Assembly: GCA_034434335.1 (NCBI GenBank)
Contig: DAOTZS010000237.1
Span: 1-13,103, forward strand
DNA length: 13,103 bases
Direction: 5' to 3'
From: DAOTZS01 sp034434335
GTDB lineage: Bacteria; Chloroflexota; Anaerolineae; CG2-30-64-16
The position numbers were made by a program, and so were the translations under genes. Shown piece after piece: positions 1 to 6,199 of this stretch (its first letter is position 1; every line of letters begins with the position of its first letter). Under the pieces are notes generated by a model. The model saw only the letters and a list, made by a program, of their open reading frames with translations, was not told where the DNA came from and ran no database searches.

Positions 1-116
1 TCCAAGCGCAAGGGGTAAACGGATGCGTGATTGACTGGACCGACCTGCTGGAGTTCTACGGCAAGTTTGGGTTCAGGCCGTATCGGCAGTATGTGATGCT
101 GGGCAAAGCAAGGTGA
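1..116 (+). CDS. GNAT-family N-acetyltransferase, C-terminal fragment
   Basis: This is the last 37 codons of a gene that begins before the window. Complete codons start at position 3 and the TGA is at 114-116. The visible end contains the stretch DLLEFYGKFGFRPYRQY, followed by VMLGKAR. The pattern FY-x-K-x-GF-R is the typical end of a GNAT acetyltransferase, where the Tyr in the alpha4 region lies near acetyl-CoA and the GFxxY strand closes the fold. The acceptor substrate cannot be told from the tail. The gene is followed by about 65 bp of unremarkable sequence and then a repeat element, so it is probably not transcribed with the recycling operon downstream. Assignment to GNAT is fairly safe from the motif; nothing finer is possible. 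Confidence 0.72.
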   Translation, partial: QAQGVNGCVIDWTDLLEFYGKFGFRPYRQYVMLGKAR

Positions 117-181
117 GAGTTAGAGAGGCGATCTTCAGTCCGCGCCCGCTGTGTGAGGGGGAATTGTGCTGAGTACAGTCT

Positions 182-418
182 AGGGCCCTCACCCCTTCCC
201 CTGCCCCCTCCCCTCTCCCGCTCGCCTTCGGCGGCAGGAGAGGGGAGGGGGAGAAAAGAGGTTTTGCGGCGGCCGAAGGCCGCCGCAAAACCCTACATTC
301 AATTCCCCCTCTCCCCTGGCCACAGGCCAAGGGCCACGCCCCGAGGGCTCGGCCCCGAGGGGGAGAGGGGGGGTGAGGGGCAATGAATGCCCGGAGAGGC
401 AGAAAGTGTCAACCAATT
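182..418. repeat. Foldback repeat copy A, left-truncated MITE-like element
   Basis: This 237-bp segment is highly similar, by eye, to 5825-6069. It holds three hairpins: a 15-bp stem 204-218/237-251; a perfect 15-bp stem 260-274/278-292 with a GAA loop; and a 12-bp stem 305-316/360-371 enclosing about 43 bp. A clamp CCCTCACCC (186-194) pairs with GGGTGAGGG (371-379), so the unit can fold like a cloverleaf. The right end matches the right terminal inverted repeat of the other copy, but the corresponding left end (about 40 bp) is not recognisable upstream of 182. The short open frames across it are low-complexity Pro/Gly/Arg translations of the repeat and are not genes. It fills most of the 117-431 gap. 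I found no convincing promoter for the downstream operon in that gap. Confidence 0.85.
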
Positions 419-431
419 TTTGAACCATCCC

Positions 432-1754
432 ATGAGAAAGGCTCTTGCAGTTCCACGCCCTGCACCCGATACTACTCCGGATGATAACCTGACCTCTCTC
501 CCCTCCTCTCCCACACGGAGAGGAAGCAGCGCGGTTGCCCCTTGCGTAGCAGAGAAGGGAGCCGTTGACTCAGCCGCGCTTTCCAGGGTGGAAGCTGTTA
601 TCGCCGATGCGCTCGGCCGCGTCTTTTCGGCTGCGGTGCTGTTCGTAAGCCGCTCAGGCAGCACCGTGCTGCACCGGGCATATGGTTTCCTCGACCCCGA
701 GACCAGCAGGCAGCCGGCCCAACTCGACACCCTCTTCGACCTGGCCTCGGTGACCAAGCTCTTCACGACCACGGCCTTCATGCGCCTGGTTGAGGCTGGA
801 AAGGTAGCGCTCGACCAGCCGGTCGCCACGGTGCTTCCCGCTTTCCGTGGCCTCCGCCCCATCCAACCCTACGAAGACCCCCTCCATCCCGGCCAGGAGG
901 TCGCCGTGGTCCCCCAGACGGACGAAAAGGTGGATGCCGGCTGGGTCACCTTTCGCCACCTGCTGACCCACACCTCTGGGCTGCCGGCGTGGAGCCCCCT
1001 CTTTCGGCTGGGATCGCGGCAGGCCGCCATAGAGGCGGTGTTGGCTTCCCCTTTCAGCTATCCTCCCGGCACGCGGGTGGTCTACAGCGACCTGGGGTTC
1101 ATTCTGCTGGGGGAGGCCATTTCCCACCTGACCGACCAGCCTCTCGACGCTGCCCTTGGCAGGCTGGTGTTAGAGCCGTTGGGGCTTAAGGCCACGGGCT
1201 TTCGGCCACTGGCCGGCACCACCTGCCGACCCACTGCTACTATCGCGGCCACCGAGTTCTGCGCCTGGCGCGGACGCCGGCTGGTGGGCGAGGTACACGA
1301 TGAGAACGCCGCACGCCTGGAAGGTGTGGCCGGCCACGCCGGCCTGTTCTCTACTGCCGAGGAGTTGGCCAGGCTTGGGGAGATGTACCTGTGGCTGAGC
1401 CTGGCCGGCAGAGAAAGCGCCAGAGCCCAGAGGGAGTCGGCCATCCCTATGCTCCTGCGGCCCGACACCATGGCCGAGATGACCCGCCTCCAGGCCGAGG
1501 ACGGCACCACGCGGCGTGGGCTGGGCTTCGCCCTCTGGTCTCCCGACCCCGAAGCCAGCAGCCATCCGTTCAGCCAGCTCGCCTTTGGGCACACCGGCTT
1601 CACCGGCACCTCCCTCTGGATTGACCCGCAACGCGAGCTGGTCGTTGCCTGCCTTACCAACCGGGTATACTACGGCCGCGACCCCCAGGGGATCACTGCC
1701 TTCAGGGTGGCCCTGCATCAGGCCATCGTGGCGGCCAGTGAGGACCAACTATGA
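432..1754 (+). CDS. amiE: AmiE-like serine hydrolase (class C beta-lactamase fold), probable N-acetylmuramyl-L-alanine amidase
   Basis: The protein is a serine hydrolase of the beta-lactamase/penicillin-binding fold. Numbered from ATG 432 (440 aa), the nucleophile motif is S106-V-T-K109 (in DLASVTKLF), the second motif is Y218-S-D220, and the third is H387-T-G389. HTSGLP and the GEVHDENA/GVAGHAGLFS segment resemble Bacillus YbbE/AmiE, which cleaves the MurNAc-L-Ala bond. Its place as first gene before anmK and murQ supports that role over antibiotic hydrolysis. The frame is open from ATG 387, but 387-418 is the end of the foldback repeat, so the N-terminal 15 residues of that version are repeat-derived. 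ATG 432 lacks a good Shine-Dalgarno, and the first ~50 residues after it are low-complexity, so a start as late as GTG 588 is possible. No signal peptide is visible, whereas Bacillus AmiE is exported. The stop overlaps anmK by 4 bp. Confidence 0.82.
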   Translation: MRKALAVPRPAPDTTPDDNLTSLPSSPTRRGSSAVAPCVAEKGAVDSAALSRVEAVIADALGRVFSAAVLFVSRSGSTVLHRAYGFLDPETSRQPAQLDTLFDLASVTKLFTTTAFMRLVEAGKVALDQPVATVLPAFRGLRPIQPYEDPLHPGQEVAVVPQTDEKVDAGWVTFRHLLTHTSGLPAWSPLFRLGSRQAAIEAVLASPFSYPPGTRVVYSDLGFILLGEAISHLTDQPLDAALGRLVLEPLGLKATGFRPLAGTTCRPTATIAATEFCAWRGRRLVGEVHDENAARLEGVAGHAGLFSTAEELARLGEMYLWLSLAGRESARAQRESAIPMLLRPDTMAEMTRLQAEDGTTRRGLGFALWSPDPEASSHPFSQLAFGHTGFTGTSLWIDPQRELVVACLTNRVYYGRDPQGITAFRVALHQAIVAASEDQL

Positions 1755-2962
1755 TCGTGGTGGGCTTGATGTCGGGCACCTCGGCCGATGGCATTGATGC
1801 CGTGGTCGTGAGGATTGAGGGCGCTCCACCGCGGCTGGAATGGCAGTTGCTCGCGCATGTCAATGTCCCGCATCCGCCCGCTCTGCGCGACGAGATCTTT
1901 GCCTGCTTCCGGCCCGAGAGCGGTACTGTGGACCGCCTGTGTCGGCTGAATTTCGCCCTGGGCCGGGCCTTCGCTGCCGCCGCCTTGCAGGCAATCGCCG
2001 CGGCCGGCCTTACCCCGGCCCAGGTCGACCTCATTGGCAGCCACGGCCAGACCGTCTGGCACATCCCTGCTGGCCCCTCTGCCTCAACGCTCCAAATCGG
2101 CGAGGCCGCCATCATCGCCGAAGAGACCGGCATCCCCACGGTAAACAACTTCCGCACCCGCGATATGGCGGCCGGGGGCCAGGGCGCACCCCTGGTCTCA
2201 TACGTGGATGCCTTGCTCTTTCGCCACCCTGCCCTCAGCCGGGCCGCGCAGAACATCGGCGGGATTGCCAACGTAACCTACCTCCCGCCCCTCTCTGCTG
2301 CGGAAGACGTCATCGCCTTCGACACCGGCCCCGGCAACATGTTGATCGACTACGCGGCCAGCCGCGCTACGGCCGGCGCCTGGACCTGTGACCGGGATGG
2401 CATCCTGGCCCGCCAGGGCCGCGTGGACCGAGAACTGCTGGCAACCTGGCTGGCCGAACCCTACTTCCAACAGCAGCCACCCAAGACTACCGGCCGTGAG
2501 CTGTTCGGCGCGCCATTCGCCGCTCAGGCCTGGGACCAGGCAAAGGCGCGCGGCCTGGCCGACCCCGACATCGTGGCCACCCTCACTGCCCTCACCGCAT
2601 ATTCCATCGCTTACAACTATCGCGCCTTCCTGCCCCATCAGCCCGACGAGGTGATTATCAGCGGCGGCGGCGCCCGCAATCCAACCCTCATGGCCATGTT
2701 GCGCCAGGCCCTGGCAGAGGTATATGCCAGCGATAAGGCAGCGCCGCGCGTGGTGCCCTCCGACGCGCTGGGCCTGCCAGCCGAGGCCAAGGAGGCGGTC
2801 GCTTTTGCTGTGCTGGCATACGAGACCTGGCACGGCCGGCCAGGCAACCTGCCAGCCGCCACCGGCGCGCATTACCGGGTTATCCTGGGTAGCATTACCC
2901 CGGGCCGCTACTTCGCGCTGCCGCACCAGCGGGGGAGAGAACAACATGACCATGGAAGCTGA
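1751..2962 (+). CDS. anmK: 1,6-anhydro-N-acetylmuramic acid kinase AnmK
   Basis: AnmK opens the 1,6-anhydro ring of anhydro-MurNAc and phosphorylates it with ATP, giving MurNAc-6-phosphate for MurQ. The 403-aa product has the family start MIVVGLMSGTSADGID (nucleotide-binding loop), SHGQTVWH around 97-104, the VNNFRTRDMAAGGQGAPLV segment near 131-149, and QNIGGIAN followed by FDTGPGN. D191 in that last motif is the expected catalytic base. The C-terminal lobe shows IISGGGARN (302-310) and LPAEAKEAVAFA (342-353), both typical. Length is near the usual 370-400 aa, with a slightly long tail. A GAGG Shine-Dalgarno at about 1740-1743 precedes ATG 1751, which shares ATGA with the upstream stop. The end overlaps murQ by 17 bp, implying translational coupling. 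AnmK implies that anhydro-muropeptides, the products of lytic transglycosylases, reach the cytoplasm. Confidence 0.96.
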   Translation: MIVVGLMSGTSADGIDAVVVRIEGAPPRLEWQLLAHVNVPHPPALRDEIFACFRPESGTVDRLCRLNFALGRAFAAAALQAIAAAGLTPAQVDLIGSHGQTVWHIPAGPSASTLQIGEAAIIAEETGIPTVNNFRTRDMAAGGQGAPLVSYVDALLFRHPALSRAAQNIGGIANVTYLPPLSAAEDVIAFDTGPGNMLIDYAASRATAGAWTCDRDGILARQGRVDRELLATWLAEPYFQQQPPKTTGRELFGAPFAAQAWDQAKARGLADPDIVATLTALTAYSIAYNYRAFLPHQPDEVIISGGGARNPTLMAMLRQALAEVYASDKAAPRVVPSDALGLPAEAKEAVAFAVLAYETWHGRPGNLPAATGAHYRVILGSITPGRYFALPHQRGREQHDHGS

Positions 2963-3884
2963 CCTTTGGATCACCGAAGCCCGCAACCCGGCTACCAACC
3001 ACATTGACACCCTGCCCACCCTGGAGATGGTGCGCCTGATCAACGCCGAGGATGCCAGGGTGGCGCCGGCCGTGACAGCCGAGCTGCCGGCCATCGCCCA
3101 GGCCATTGATCGCATCGCCGAGCGAATGCGCGCCGGGGGCCGGCTGATCTATATCGGCGCCGGCACCTCGGGCCGGCTGGGAGTGCTGGATGCCGCGGAG
3201 TGTCCGCCCACCTTCAGCGTGCCGGCCGACAGGGTCGTAGGCTTGATCGCCGGCGGCCGGCGCGCTCTCTATGAGTCGGTGGAGGGCGCGGAGGACGACC
3301 CCGACGCCGGAGCCCGAGACGTGGCCGAGCTGGGCGTTGGCCCGGCCGACAGCGTGGTCGGCATTGCTGCCTCAGGCCGCACCCCGTATGTGCTGGGGGG
3401 CCTGGCCGAGGCCAGGCGCCGTGGCGCGCTGGTCATCGGCCTGGCCTGCAACCGGCCCTGCCCGCTGGAAGAGCTGGCCGACATCATGATCGCGCCCCTG
3501 GTCGGGCCTGAGGTGATCACGGGCTCGACGCGGCTCAAGGCCGGCACCGCGCAGAAGATGGTGCTCAACATGCTCTCCACCGGCGTGATGATCCGGCTGG
3601 GCAAGACATTCGGCAACCTGATGGTGGATGTCCAGCCCACCAACAGCAAGCTGCGCGCACGGGCCCGGCGCATCGTTGCCAGCGCGTGCAATCTGCCGGC
3701 CGACGAGGCGGCCGCGCTCCTCGAACGCTGCGGCGGAGAGGTCAAGACGGCGATTGTCTGCGCCCTGCTTGGGGTGACGGCCGACGAGGCGCGGCAGCGC
3801 CTGGCTGCCGCGGGTGGGGTGATCAGACAGGCCATCGGCCTGAAGCCGGAGACCGCTGGCTATGGCGATCGTCCTGGGGATTGA
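2946..3884 (+). CDS. murQ: N-acetylmuramic acid 6-phosphate etherase MurQ
   Basis: MurQ cleaves the D-lactyl ether of MurNAc-6-phosphate, yielding GlcNAc-6-phosphate and D-lactate. The 312-aa protein has an SIS (sugar isomerase) fold. The diagnostic loop GAGTSGRLGVLDAAECPPTF lies at 71-90 and VEGAEDD at 112-118. E85 and E116 align with the two catalytic glutamates described for E. coli MurQ (Glu83, Glu114). IAASGRTPYV (140-149) is the second phosphosugar-binding segment, and GSTRLKAGTAQKMVLNMLST (193-212) is the family signature helix. The C-terminus (about 250-300) looks like the small helical domain seen in the family. The open frame extends upstream to 2724 inside anmK, but ATG 2946 is chosen because GGGGGAGAG lies 7 nt before it and the product then begins like other MurQ proteins. 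The end overlaps the kinase gene by 23 bp. Confidence 0.96.
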   Translation: MTMEADLWITEARNPATNHIDTLPTLEMVRLINAEDARVAPAVTAELPAIAQAIDRIAERMRAGGRLIYIGAGTSGRLGVLDAAECPPTFSVPADRVVGLIAGGRRALYESVEGAEDDPDAGARDVAELGVGPADSVVGIAASGRTPYVLGGLAEARRRGALVIGLACNRPCPLEELADIMIAPLVGPEVITGSTRLKAGTAQKMVLNMLSTGVMIRLGKTFGNLMVDVQPTNSKLRARARRIVASACNLPADEAAALLERCGGEVKTAIVCALLGVTADEARQRLAAAGGVIRQAIGLKPETAGYGDRPGD

Positions 3885-4782
3885 CGGCGGCGGCAGCAAA
3901 ACGGTTGCCCTGCTGGCCGACGCGCAGGGCCATATCCTGGGCCGGGGCGTGGCAGGGCCGTCCAACTATCAGGCGGTGGGGGCACAGGCCGCCCTCGACG
4001 CGCTCGAGCAGGCCGCTGTTGCTGCCCTGGCCGGCTCTGGGCAAAGGATGGACTCCATCCAGGCCCTCTGCCTGGGCCTGGCCGGCGTGGATCGGCCGGA
4101 GGACCGCGGCCTGTTCGAGCGCTGGGCCGCGCAGGTCATGCCGGCCGCGCGGCTGTTGGTGGTCAACGACGCCGAGTTGCTGTTGGCAGCCGGCACCCCT
4201 GCCGGGTGGGGGGTGGCAGTGATCGCCGGCACCGGCTCTATCGTCGTGGGCCGCCATCCCCAAGGGCAGACAACGCGCGCTGGCGGATGGGGCTATCTGC
4301 TGGGCGATGAGGGGAGCGGCTATGCCATCGGCCTGGCAGCTCTGCAGGCCGTGGCGCGCGCCGCCGATGGCCGTAGCCCTGCCACGCGACTCACCCAGGC
4401 GATCCTGGAAGCCTGGGGGCTGAAGGCCCCGGGTGACCTGATCCCGCGCGTGTACCAGGGCCAAACGGGCCGCACGGATATCGCAAGGCTGGCCAGCCTG
4501 GTGGAAGCCGTCGCGGGTGAGGGGGACGAAGTGGCCTGGGAGATTTTGCGGCACGCAGGCCGGGAGCTGGCCCTGGCCGTGGCCGCGGTGACGCGTCGCC
4601 TGGGCCTGGCTGGCCCTGTGCCCTGCGCTCAGGGTGGCGGCCTCCTGGTCAAGGGGCGCCTGGTGCCCGCGCTATTTCTGGAGGCTGCCGGCGCGCTGGG
4701 CTTGCAACTGGAGCCCGTGAGTGTGGTCCCCGAGCCGGCCCAGGGCGCTGTGCGCCTGGCCGTCAGCCTGCTAAAGCCGTAA
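3862..4782 (+). CDS. N-acetylglucosamine/N-acetylmuramic acid kinase, BadF/BadG/BcrA/BcrD ATPase family
   Basis: This is a 306-aa ASKHA-fold kinase. The phosphate-1 loop is GIDGGGSKT (6-14), GLAGVDRPED lies near 72-81, VNDAELLLAAG at 101-111 contains D103 (aligning with the catalytic Asp of human NAGK), and the phosphate-2/adenosine region IAGTGSIVVG (121-130) and GWGYLLGDEGSGY (142-154) are present. Family members phosphorylate GlcNAc; Clostridium MurK also phosphorylates MurNAc. Either activity fits here: GlcNAc freed from muropeptides would become GlcNAc-6-P, and MurNAc would enter via MurQ. Sequence alone does not separate the two. The start ATG 3862 lies inside the end of murQ, with GGAG about 10 nt upstream. 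It is the last gene of the operon: the stop TAA at 4780-4782 is followed within 5 bp by a hairpin. Confidence 0.88.
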   Translation: MAIVLGIDGGGSKTVALLADAQGHILGRGVAGPSNYQAVGAQAALDALEQAAVAALAGSGQRMDSIQALCLGLAGVDRPEDRGLFERWAAQVMPAARLLVVNDAELLLAAGTPAGWGVAVIAGTGSIVVGRHPQGQTTRAGGWGYLLGDEGSGYAIGLAALQAVARAADGRSPATRLTQAILEAWGLKAPGDLIPRVYQGQTGRTDIARLASLVEAVAGEGDEVAWEILRHAGRELALAVAAVTRRLGLAGPVPCAQGGGLLVKGRLVPALFLEAAGALGLQLEPVSVVPEPAQGAVRLAVSLLKP

Positions 4783-4786
4783 AAAG

Positions 4787-4816
4787 ATAAGCCCGACAGT
4801 AAACCATCGGGCTTAT
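4787..4816. terminator. Hairpin terminator after the recycling operon
   Basis: A perfect 10-bp inverted repeat (ATAAGCCCGA at 4787-4796, TCGGGCTTAT at 4807-4816) encloses a 10-nt loop, starting 4 bp after the kinase stop codon. On the plus strand the 3' arm ends in TTAT with no further T run. On the minus strand the hairpin is followed by CTTTTT. It therefore looks like an end-of-operon terminator for plus-strand transcription and would also stop leftward transcription. Confidence 0.7.
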
Positions 4817-4819
4817 TCA

Positions 4820-4896
4820 GCAAAGCTCCGCGGGCTGTTCTTGAGCCCCGAGGGGGAGCTTTGCAGCTCCGCCCACCGCTAAAAAGCGGTGGGCGG
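4820..4896. other. Tandem hairpins in the kinase-HAD intergenic region
   Basis: Two further stem-loops follow the terminator. The first pairs 4820-4829 (GCAAAGCTCC) with 4855-4864 over 10 bp, and its loop holds a smaller stem, 4832-4836 with 4844-4848. The second pairs 4869-4880 with 4885-4896 over 12 bp (CCGCCCACCGCT and its complement) around an AAAA loop. Neither is followed by a T run, so neither is an obvious intrinsic terminator. They lie just ahead of the HAD gene and could act as an mRNA leader structure, or be a short dispersed palindrome family. No coding frame is supported here. Confidence 0.6.
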
Positions 4897-4918
4897 GAAC
4901 TTACATGGTAGACATCCG

Positions 4919-5746
4919 ATGCTGCCCACAGAGATACCAACCAGAGCAACCCGCCTTTACGACGGCTACATCTTCGACCTCGATGGCACCGTCTATCTGG
5001 GGGATGCCCTCCTCCCCACGGCCGGCGAGACGATCAACACCCTGCGTCGCCTGGGCCGGCGCACTGTCTTCCTGTCCAACAACCCCACCCACACGCGCGC
5101 CGAATACGCGGCCAAGCTGACCCGACTGGGGGTGCCCACCAGGCCTGAGGAGATCATCAACTCCTCAGTGGTCATGGTGGACTTCCTGCGCCGGCGCATG
5201 CCGGGCGCACGGCTGTTCGTGGTGGGCGAGGAGCCCCTGTGCGCGGAACTGCGCGCTGCCGGTTTCGAGCTCACCGAGGACCCGCGGCGGGTGGATGCGG
5301 TGATCGCCAGCTTCGACCGCACCTTCGTCTACCGCAAACTGCAGATCGCTTTCGACGCCATCCGGGCTGGAGCTCGCTTTTTCGCCACCAACGCGGATCG
5401 CTATTGCCCCGTCCCAGGCGGCGGTGAACCGGATGCCGCGGCCACCATTGCCGCCATAGAGGCCTGCACCAATACCCGCGTGGAAGCCGTGGTTGGCAAG
5501 CCCTCCCCTTACATGATTGAGGCCATCCTGGCTGTGCTGGGCCTTCCCCCCGAACGCTGCATCATCACAGGGGATCGCCTGGAGACCGATGTGGCCATGG
5601 GTTTGCGGGCAGGGATGACCACAGCGCTGGTCCTCACCGGAGCCACCGATCGCGCGGCCCTGGCCCGCTCGGAGATCCGTCCCCACTATGTCCTGACGCG
5701 GCTGGCCGATCTGATCCCGGCCGAGATGGCGGCAGGCCAGCCATGA
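4919..5746 (+). CDS. HAD-superfamily IIA phosphatase, NagD-like
   Basis: This is a 275-aa phosphatase of the haloacid dehalogenase superfamily, subclass IIA (NagD / p-nitrophenylphosphatase / phosphoglycolate phosphatase group). Motif I is D20-L-D22-G-T (nucleophile and acid/base), motif II is LSNNPT with S53, the motif III lysine is K194 in VVGKPSPYM, and motif IV is GDRLETD with D219 and D224. The C2-type cap lies between motifs II and III. Subclass IIA enzymes dephosphorylate small phosphoesters such as UMP, phosphoglycolate or glycerol phosphate; the substrate is not readable here. The frame is open back to GTG 4889, but that codon sits inside a 12-bp hairpin. ATG 4919 starts just before the domain, though its upstream GGTAG is a weak Shine-Dalgarno. 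It lies 136 bp past the kinase and beyond a terminator, so a separate transcript is likely. E. coli nagD sits in an amino-sugar operon, but the resemblance may be coincidental. Confidence 0.85.
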   Translation: MLPTEIPTRATRLYDGYIFDLDGTVYLGDALLPTAGETINTLRRLGRRTVFLSNNPTHTRAEYAAKLTRLGVPTRPEEIINSSVVMVDFLRRRMPGARLFVVGEEPLCAELRAAGFELTEDPRRVDAVIASFDRTFVYRKLQIAFDAIRAGARFFATNADRYCPVPGGGEPDAAATIAAIEACTNTRVEAVVGKPSPYMIEAILAVLGLPPERCIITGDRLETDVAMGLRAGMTTALVLTGATDRAALARSEIRPHYVLTRLADLIPAEMAAGQP

Positions 5747-5784
5747 AGCAGGGCCCATACGGGGATGGGTTAATTCACCGAGAA

Positions 5785-6069
5785 AATTGGTTTACACTTT
5801 TTGCGGTCATTAAAATTGCGGCCCAGGGCCCTCACCCTTCCCCCTGCCCCCTCCCCTCTCCCGTTCGCCTTCGGCAGCGGGAGAGGGGAGGGGGAGAAAA
5901 AGGGTTTGCGGCGGCCGAAGGCCGCCGCAAACCCCCATCTTATTCCCCCCTCTCCCCTGGCCGCAGGCCAAGGGCCACGCCCCGAGGGCTCGGCCCCGAG
6001 GGGGAGAGGGGGGAATAGGGAGGGTGAGGGGCAGTAAAGGCCCGAGGAGGCAGAAAGTGTTAACCAATT
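5785..6069. mobile_element. Foldback MITE-like element copy B with 20-bp terminal inverted repeats
   Basis: This is a 285-bp non-coding element. The left end 5785-5804 (AATTGGTTTACACTTTTTGC) is the inverted complement of the right end 6050-6069 (GCAGAAAGTGTTAACCAATT) at 18 of 20 positions. Inside, a clamp 5829-5838 pairs perfectly with 6021-6030 (CCCTCACCCT/AGGGTGAGGG). It encloses three arms: 17 bp at 5847-5863/5878-5894, 15 bp with a GAA loop at 5902-5916/5920-5934, and 15 bp at 5943-5957/6001-6015. There is no transposase in it, so mobilisation would have to be in trans. I could not recognise a target-site duplication. The element occupies most of the 453-bp gap between the HAD gene and the convergent dehydrogenase gene. 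Copy A at 182-418 lacks the left end. Confidence 0.82.
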
Positions 6070-6102
6070 ACGAACGAATTCTCAGACACGCTCTTAGCCC
6101 GC

Positions 6103-6141
6103 AGGGCTTCGCCCTTTCAGCCCGGACGTTCACGTCCGGGC
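6103..6141. other. Paired hairpins in the convergent intergenic region
   Basis: A 5-bp stem with a TTC loop (6103-6107/6111-6115) is followed by a perfect 9-bp stem GCCCGGACG/CGTCCGGGC (6120-6128/6133-6141) with a TTCA loop. They lie between two convergent genes, so the second may end transcription from the plus strand, although only CTTCT follows it. It could also be a dispersed palindrome of this genome. Confidence 0.45.
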
Positions 6142-6150
6142 CTTCTGGCG

Positions 6151-6177
6151 AAAAAAAACCTGCCCTTGCGAAAGGGC
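6151..6177 (-). terminator. Intrinsic terminator of the DUF2807-AKR-ADH operon
   Basis: Read on the minus strand, the sequence is GCCCTT-TCGC-AAGGGC, then AGG, then eight T residues (plus-strand A run at 6151-6158). It lies 23 bp after the dehydrogenase stop codon. A short GC stem with a clear U tract is the standard rho-independent terminator. Confidence 0.8.
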
Positions 6178-6199
6178 CAGAGTGAGGGCAGCTCCCCGC

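Noticed and set aside
384..412. Minus-strand TTGACA (412-407) in the right end of copy A as a -35 box
   Set aside because: The hexamer 17 bp downstream reads CATTCA, a poor -10, and no gene lies in that direction.
73..428. Several Pro/Arg/Gly-rich open frames on both strands over the first repeat
   Set aside because: They are translations of the foldback repeat, are low-complexity, and lack ribosome-binding sites or family resemblance.
2198..3115. Long minus-strand open frame opposite anmK and murQ
   Set aside because: It spans two genes with clear motifs on the plus strand; its product is Gly/Ala/Val-rich without recognisable features.
3823..4554. Long minus-strand open frame opposite the kinase gene
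   Set aside because: It is antisense to a well-supported kinase. Long shadow frames are expected in GC-rich DNA, and the translation has no domain-like pattern.
5787..5816. Possible inward promoter in the left terminal repeat (TTGGTT, 18 bp, TAAAAT)
   Set aside because: The -35 is weak, and no gene lies downstream on the plus strand before the convergent operon.
5743..6067. Open frames on both strands over the second repeat, one starting at the end of the HAD gene
   Set aside because: They read through the MITE-like element; the amino acid content mirrors the repeat and matches no protein family.
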